Source: Rhyacophila brunnea
Lineage: Eukaryota > Arthropoda > Insecta > Trichoptera > Rhyacophilidae
Assembly: GCA_022495005.1 (NCBI GenBank)
Contig: JAGYXB010000196.1
Coordinates: forward strand, 186,001-250,000
Reading direction: 5' to 3'
Length of the DNA: 64,000 nucleotides
The position numbers and the translations under genes were made by a program. The notes below the pieces were generated by a model. The model had not been told where the DNA came from. It did not search any database and saw only the letters and a list, made by a program, of their open reading frames with translations. Positions 59,181 through 64,000 of this stretch are shown here, piece after piece. The first letter of the stretch is position 1. The number at the start of each line of letters is the position of its first letter.

Positions 59181-59647
59181 CTTTTAGGAACATCGACAAT
59201 ATTCAGCATATCCATGAGCTTCATCTCGAATTCTTCCTCCTGGGCTTGCAGGTCGGAAACCAAACTACCAGACTGGCACGCCCCCTCTTCAGACTTGGAG
59301 CAACAACCGTCCAATCCTAAAGCGTCAGCCGAACTCATCACCATCTCCTGTCCCGCTGAATTCTCATCTCCCCACAAGAAATGATGAAGGCCTTTACTCT
59401 TCGTGTCCTTCTTGCATAGGGTTTTATTAAACCAGTGGCTCTTTCCTTTGGATCGTACTGTTTCCGTTTGGGCCATGGATTTTAAGACGAGTTTCTGTGC
59501 GGTCGTTTGGGCTTGTTCCTCCAAGCACATCAGAGTTTTGTTGCGTTCGTATTCCTTGTATTTGTGTCTCTGGTCTGAGCTGTATTTTGTGATCTCCAGC
59601 ACCCAAGGATTGTCGCAGTTGTTGTACTCCAATGCAGTCTCCCGGAG
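59181..59647 (-). CDS. TXNDC11: TXNDC11-like exon 2 of those visible (467 bp)
   Basis: The acceptor is tttccaag before CTCCGGGAG and the donor is CCTAAAAG followed by gtgctt; the exon ends with two bases of a split codon. It begins LRETALEYNNCDNPW, matching the human TXNDC11 stretch containing ALEYNNC, and directly continues the previous exon's NYDL. The remainder is a low-conservation, charged linker (KSMAQTETVRSKGKSHW, then several scattered Cys: GCCSKSEEGACQ), ending in an acidic stretch QAQEEEFEMKLMDML and IVDVPK. This is expected for the poorly conserved region between the central and C-terminal thioredoxin-like parts. No CxxC motif of the thioredoxin type is seen. The intron toward the previous exon (59648-61045) carries a piggyBac-type MITE. 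Confidence 0.85.
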
Positions 59648-60502
59648 CTTGGAAATAAACAATTTAACAATTCTGTAAGTATGTATGTATATCCAAGACA
59701 TTGAACTAGTATAATAGAGAGGGTAAAAGAGACACTCATTGTATAGCTTTTTCTAATTATGACGCGATTTCAATTTATGGTCCAATTTTTTTCAATATAT
59801 ATACACCTAATCAAAAAAGATAGGTACTTCACTACATTGGGGAATAAATATTGTGTCCCTTATAAATGTAGGTAAGTTTTGCATAAAAAAATTTGAGAAA
59901 ATTATCAATTTGGACAGGAGACAACAACTACAATGGTTAACTTCAAAGAGTTTGTCAAAACCACTTTCTCATTTTAAACAAGGAATGAACATCCTATTTG
60001 AAATTGATCCCAATAAACACACAAGAAAGACGCGACTGAAACTAAAATTCCAACCAGTATCTAGCTAATGTATTTCAATGGCGGCTCGCAGACGGCAAGA
60101 CTGGAATATCTCAGTTTCAAAAGAAACCAAAGAGACGCGAGATGCTAGTCTCCCAGTCTCTCAGTTTCCAGTCACCCATAAAACAGGGGTGCCAATATCA
60201 GTAGATTCGATGAAAAATCATATTTTTTTACCAAAATTTTCTATTAATTTGTATCATGGATCTCTTTTCGCTTTTTTTATTCTGTTGATCGATAACTGCA
60301 AAACTTAAACATAACTGTTTCGATCTCCTCTTCACAATCTGAAGGACTACTCAAGTTGGCACTTTCCATAATTGAATTTATGGAGATGGTGATCACTCAA
60401 AATATTCTGCGGAATAACGAGAGTATAGACTAAATCTGTCCGCACGACAGCACGTAATGTGATGGTAATGTGTTCGCGCCATAAGAAGCAAAAATAGACC
60501 TG

Positions 60503-60966
60503 TTAACCCTTTACTGCATGATTTTTTTTTTTTGAAAAATTTTATTTTTTCTTGGTGTCAAAATGCCTTGTGAATGAAGGAAAAATAATAAAAAAAATAT
60601 TTTTCGAAAATTTCATTAAATTTTGTATGTTACTGCGTGGTGTGGTTACACCTTATTTGATGTGTAGATATTTTTATTTAACCAATTTCAATCTTCTGTA
60701 TATTTTTTTTTATTTATTTACAAATGCGGATTTTCGCGTACATACGAATTCGTCAACTGTCAAAGCAGAAATGCAGAGATTATAATGCAGAAATGCTTTA
60801 TTTCTTGAAATGTCCAAACAAAATCGGTAAAGTAGGATGTTTATGGTAAAACAGTTTTCTAGGCATCGAAAAAGGATATTATTTGATAATTTACACAGAT
60901 GGCATTGGCTATATTGATATAGTTTGAAATGTCGCAAATTTGCGACACTATGCAGTAAAGGGTTAA
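60503..60966. mobile_element. piggyBac-type MITE (TTAACCCTTTACTGCAT ends) in TXNDC11 intron
   Basis: TTAA at 60503 and at 60963 flank a 456-bp AT-rich body whose ends are inverted copies: CCCTTTACTGCAT at the left and ATGCAGTAAAGGG at the right. Near the right end is the palindrome tgtcgcaaatttgcgaca. No transposase remnant is visible. Ends and TTAA target both indicate a piggyBac-mobilised MITE. Confidence 0.8.
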
Positions 60967-61045
60967 GCAATACTTTATAATCACTGCCTGTGGTACTTAA
61001 TCAGAACTAAGAAAATGAATGACAAATTACTACGTAAAATGTTAC

Positions 61046-61243
61046 CAGATCATAATTGGGAGTCTCTTCATTGTAGTGATTTCTCGGAGTGAACAGTATG
61101 AGAACGGGCCCCCTGGAAAATAGATGCTGCATGCTGTAGGCCTTCTGCCATGGCGGTGTTATCCATGAAGCCCTCTTCGTGACATGGGCCCAGATCCAAC
61201 TGAGGATATTTTCTTCGGAGAAAGTTGAATCACCCGGGTATTC
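61046..61243 (-). CDS. TXNDC11: TXNDC11-like exon, most upstream one found (66 codons)
   Basis: This is the most 5' exon I can see of a minus-strand gene for a thioredoxin-domain-containing protein 11 homologue. The acceptor is ...tttctag before GAA and the donor is CTG followed by gtaaca; the exon is in phase 0 at both ends. It encodes 66 residues running from EYPGDSTFSEENILSW to RNHYNEETPNYDL, including RGPVLILFTPRN. The same segment of human TXNDC11, as I remember it, reads ENICKWALEN...GPALFLFIPFNP and sits after the first thioredoxin-like region. TXNDC11 is a single-pass ER membrane protein with PDI-like domains. In vertebrates it binds DUOX and acts as an EDEM-associated reductase in ER-associated degradation. 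The transmembrane segment and first thioredoxin domain are not in the window, so the gene must start beyond position 64000 or in exons I missed. Homology and splice phase agree; exact function in this organism is inferred. Confidence 0.85.
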
Positions 61244-61980
61244 CTAGAAACAGATTTGTAATAATCCTATTATTATTTAAGATGAGTCATATGAAATAAT
61301 AGTGGACCTATAGCCCGGGGACCCCAGAGCCTGAAAGATAAATTGAGTCGCTTAGTCGCCAAACCCACTATCATTTCCCTCCATTTTGAATGTGAATAGC
61401 AAACTGTCACTTTTATTTTTCGTCTGGATTTTAGGATTTGGAGGTGAACAAATAACGCACCGGAATTGTTTTGAAAACGGCAAGGTATATTTAAGTCAAT
61501 ATTATATAATAATTACATTTTTAATAATTTAATTTTACGGAGGACGAAATTGGCGTGTTCGCGATTTAGCTGTTTGTAGCGTTCTGCCCGTCATCTTGTG
61601 TTTTTTTTCGACGAAAGCCGTCGTCGAAAAAAAGCGACGTTGCAAATCTTCAACGGTTATAATTTTACGGCATCGCCGGCTCGGCTCTGTTATTATTATT
61701 TATTTTCGTAATCAGCGCTTTACTATTTGTTGGGTTTGATACCCATATACATACTCCAGATACAAAGAGACATCCCCAAATGGGGTCCATACGGGGGTGC
61801 CACACCACTCTGTGTGATTTTTCAATAAAATTAATTTTGAATATACGTATGTGCTATATCGATAGGTCTACCAGCCTATCAGGGTTATCAGGGTGCAAGT
61901 TTTAAATTCCGCAGTGTTTCGTCAAAAAACCAAAATAAATATTGACTTGAATCGCCAAATCCGCTCTTGGATAAATAACA

Positions 61981-62307
61981 GGTTAGTAAAAAGAGGACAA
62001 AAAGAGGAATGAGTGAATAAGGAAGCAGACAAGGGTTTGCGATGTGATAGAGTTCATTAAACGCCTCAAATGGAGATAGGCTGGACACATTGCTAGAAGA
62101 GACAATCGTTGGACGAATTTAGTCATCCAGTGGTAACCAAGAGGTACAAAACGTTCGCAAGGTAGACCTAGAGGCCGCTGGATCGATAAAATGATAAGTT
62201 CTGCAGAAGTACGTGACAACGCAACGCACAGGAATGAGAGAAGTGGAAGCAGCTTGAAAAGGCCTTCATCCAGCAGTGGATAGATTCAGGCTGATGATGA
62301 TGATGAA
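61981..62307 (+). pseudogene. LINE-A 3' end relic
   Basis: Read on plus with frameshifts, this gives fragments such as KQLEKAFIQQWIDSG, the extreme C-terminus of a LINE reverse-transcriptase protein, followed at once by a GATGATGATGATGA tail. The same C-terminus and trinucleotide tail occur at 17222-17500, 30676-32290 and 37540-37712. It is 5'-truncated and dead. Confidence 0.7.
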
Positions 62308-62370
62308 ATCCACTCTTCATAGCCGACCAATCAGACGTCGCGATTCAAACCATGATTTTTATCATATTGG

Positions 62371-62740
62371 CTACTTAATCTGCAAACCGGTCAACTCCAT
62401 TTGGGCACATTGTTCAGGAAGGAGAAAAAACTCGAGCGGAATTTAACAATATGTAATTTCAAAAATACACTTTTTTTATACAAATAAGCTGCACTATGAA
62501 TTAATACACTATTTTAGCTTCCCTTTTATATATAAAGAAAATTTATATAAAGAACAGAGTTGTTCCATTTACGATATTGGAAATTTTGCACCTGCAGTTG
62601 AGTGTTTTGTGTGAAGAACGATAACGCATTTATTTATAGGTTTAAGAGTTTGAAATTTTGTGTGAGCATAGAAAACATGCTAAATAACAAAATGTCATTT
62701 TTGGTCAAAAGTGCAGTTGGCTGGTTTGCAGATTAAGCAG
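62371..62740. repeat. Fold-back repeat family Z, intact copy
   Basis: Inverted ends ctacttaatctgcaaacc and ggtttgcagattaagcag bound 370 bp. The internal sequence matches 35261-36186 in inverted orientation (shared words include gaacgataacgcatttat and gtgtgagcatagaaaacatg). This copy lacks the 592-bp hAT insertion present in the other copy and shows the empty target site near 62690. Confidence 0.7.
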
Positions 62741-63894
62741 TTTAATAGGGTGTTCATCCAAAATTTTCGAATGCGATTTTACGCCAGATATATAATACGC
62801 CCGTATAATTGCGTTCATCCAAATTTAGTACATAAGCATCTCGCCGAACCCGAACACCTAATGCCCCTCTACCATAAGTTTAGCGAACCGATTGCTAAAT
62901 TCGGCAGAGTCCATTTTTGACAGATCGCAACTGACAGCCCGCGTTTCTTGATAATTTTCATAGGTACTTGTTTTCTTCCGTATTTCATTATGATTCAGTG
63001 TATTATTTTGATTATTGTCTAATGGTACTATCTATTTTACAATTGATTCTATAATTGGTGCTTCATTTTATTCAATCATGAATGCTTTATTTATAGGTAC
63101 TAAACTTTGCTTTCGTAGATAAAGCTAATCTACAATGCCGCAAATTTCGTAAAAGCGGCGACGCTTTCAAATTTAAGAGTCTCGTTAGTAAATACACATC
63201 AGACGCAGATTCATGAAATCAAATAAATACAAGTAATATAATATTTTGAACAACTCAATTCACATGATTATGCTGGAATCGATTTATGCATAATAATTAT
63301 ATGGTAGGTAGGTATACTATCACGATAACCATTTACTTTCATTTGTTTATATTGTATTGATTATTTATTCAATAACGTTTATTCGGCATTCGGATTATCC
63401 GGCTATAATGTAGTATTAATCGAAAAATAAAAGAAATAATATGAAAGTAAATGTAATAATGAGTTCAAAATATATGGACCACTAGGGATATCTAGCGGCA
63501 AAATGTGAAAAATTGTCATTTATTTGACAGTTAAGTGCCCATAGACATCAAAAACTGACCATAGAGAAAAAATATTTTTCTGTTTTAATATAAGGAATAC
63601 TTGTATCAAATAGACGCGCATGTACAAACACCGTTATTTGAATGGAACATAATGGAACACGGCGGCACCCGTATATACAAATCCGCAGATAAGTGGGTGA
63701 ACACTCGACAAGTTTTATTACGGCAATAAACGGTTTCGGCGTAAGGTGAGACCGTCATAAACCATTCGGTTCGGCTTATTTCCATGGATACCTTGTAAAT
63801 CGCTATACAAACGTCACCACTACTAGCATCAACATCATCGTAAATGCACAAAACAGTTTTTTGTGATTTACTCAAAACTCAATAAAACCTCCAG
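62741..63894. other. No gene recognised
   Basis: AT-rich sequence with several short frames. The longest on the minus strand (63606-63875, 89 codons) is Cys-containing but matches nothing I recognise. There is no splice-consistent TXNDC11 exon that I could find. Confidence 0.4.
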
Positions 63895-64000
63895 AGTGGG
63901 TTTAGCGACTAAGCGACTCAATTAATTGCCGAGGTGAAAAATCTTTGCTCACAGATTGCTACAAATTAAAACACCGAAACTATCATTCAATATCAATCAT

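Larger units (their letters stand above)
61341..63923. mobile_element. 2.6-kb interval bounded by a 27-bp inverted repeat
   Basis: TTGAGTCGCTTAGTCGC followed by CAAACCCACT at 61343-61369 reappears inverted at 63895-63921 with one mismatch in 27. A partial third copy of the motif (gaatcgccaaatccgct) is at 61948. The interval holds a LINE-A relic (61981-62307) and a fold-back repeat (62371-62740). No transposase frame is recognised, and a target duplication is not clear. It may be a large non-autonomous DNA element or two independent copies of one terminus. Confidence 0.5.

Noticed and set aside
63606..63875. 89-codon minus frame near the window end
   Set aside because: Not recognised; does not continue the TXNDC11 splice model in phase or homology.

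Overview
Organism and setting. This looks like a nuclear window from an insect, most likely a hemipteran and perhaps aphid-like. That rests on strong AT richness, an intron-containing gene, short TTAGG-type (insect telomere motif) runs, and a dense mix of hAT, Tc1/mariner, pogo/Tigger and piggyBac elements, LINEs and tRNA-derived SINEs. Species cannot be named from the sequence alone. There is no sign of bacterial or organellar DNA.

Genes. I can support one host gene. On the minus strand at about 53.3-61.2 kb, seven exons with good splice sites and consistent phases encode about 636 residues of a TXNDC11 homologue, a thioredoxin-domain membrane protein of the ER. The N-terminus and promoter must lie beyond the window end or in exons I did not find. 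The fold motifs are conserved, but the C-terminal thioredoxin domain has lost its CxxC active site.

Transposon landscape. About 0-53 kb is a graveyard of nested elements. Many boundaries can be set from target-site duplications (TSDs): five hAT-type copies have perfect 8-bp duplications (3808-4200, 21239-21685, 25083-25680, 31164-31943, 35325-35916, 41558-41790 makes six in all) and one has 7/8 (43503-43840). TA-flanked MITEs lie at 3256, 13243, 20559, 24077, 28193, 45141 and 51068. Two TTAA-flanked piggyBac-type elements lie in TXNDC11 introns. Two SINE families with Pol III box-like heads are present; one SINE2 copy has a perfect 10-bp duplication. LINE 3' fragments, a mariner transposase fragment, a hAT transposase C-terminus and a piggyBac transposase C-terminus are decayed coding relics.

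Layout. 0-17 kb: a large fold-back, duplicated palindromic repeats, a 44-bp perfect hairpin, hAT and TA MITEs, and a LINE end. 17-33 kb: LINE-A relics, SINE2 copies, hAT families, mariner, and a LINE split by a hAT. 33-46 kb: a twin-primed SINE, more hAT copies and a hairpin MITE nested in a hAT. 46-53 kb: two pogo/Tigger-like elements and another TA MITE. 53-61 kb: the TXNDC11 exons with TEs in the introns. 61-64 kb: a 2.6-kb interval bounded by a 27-bp inverted repeat.

Nothing here is clearly a new biochemical system. The most unusual signals are the perfect hairpin at 2.7 kb, the MITE pair with a shared open frame (20.6 and 51.1 kb), the nested insertions with readable empty sites, the inverted SINE at 33.4-33.65 kb, and the missing CxxC in TXNDC11.
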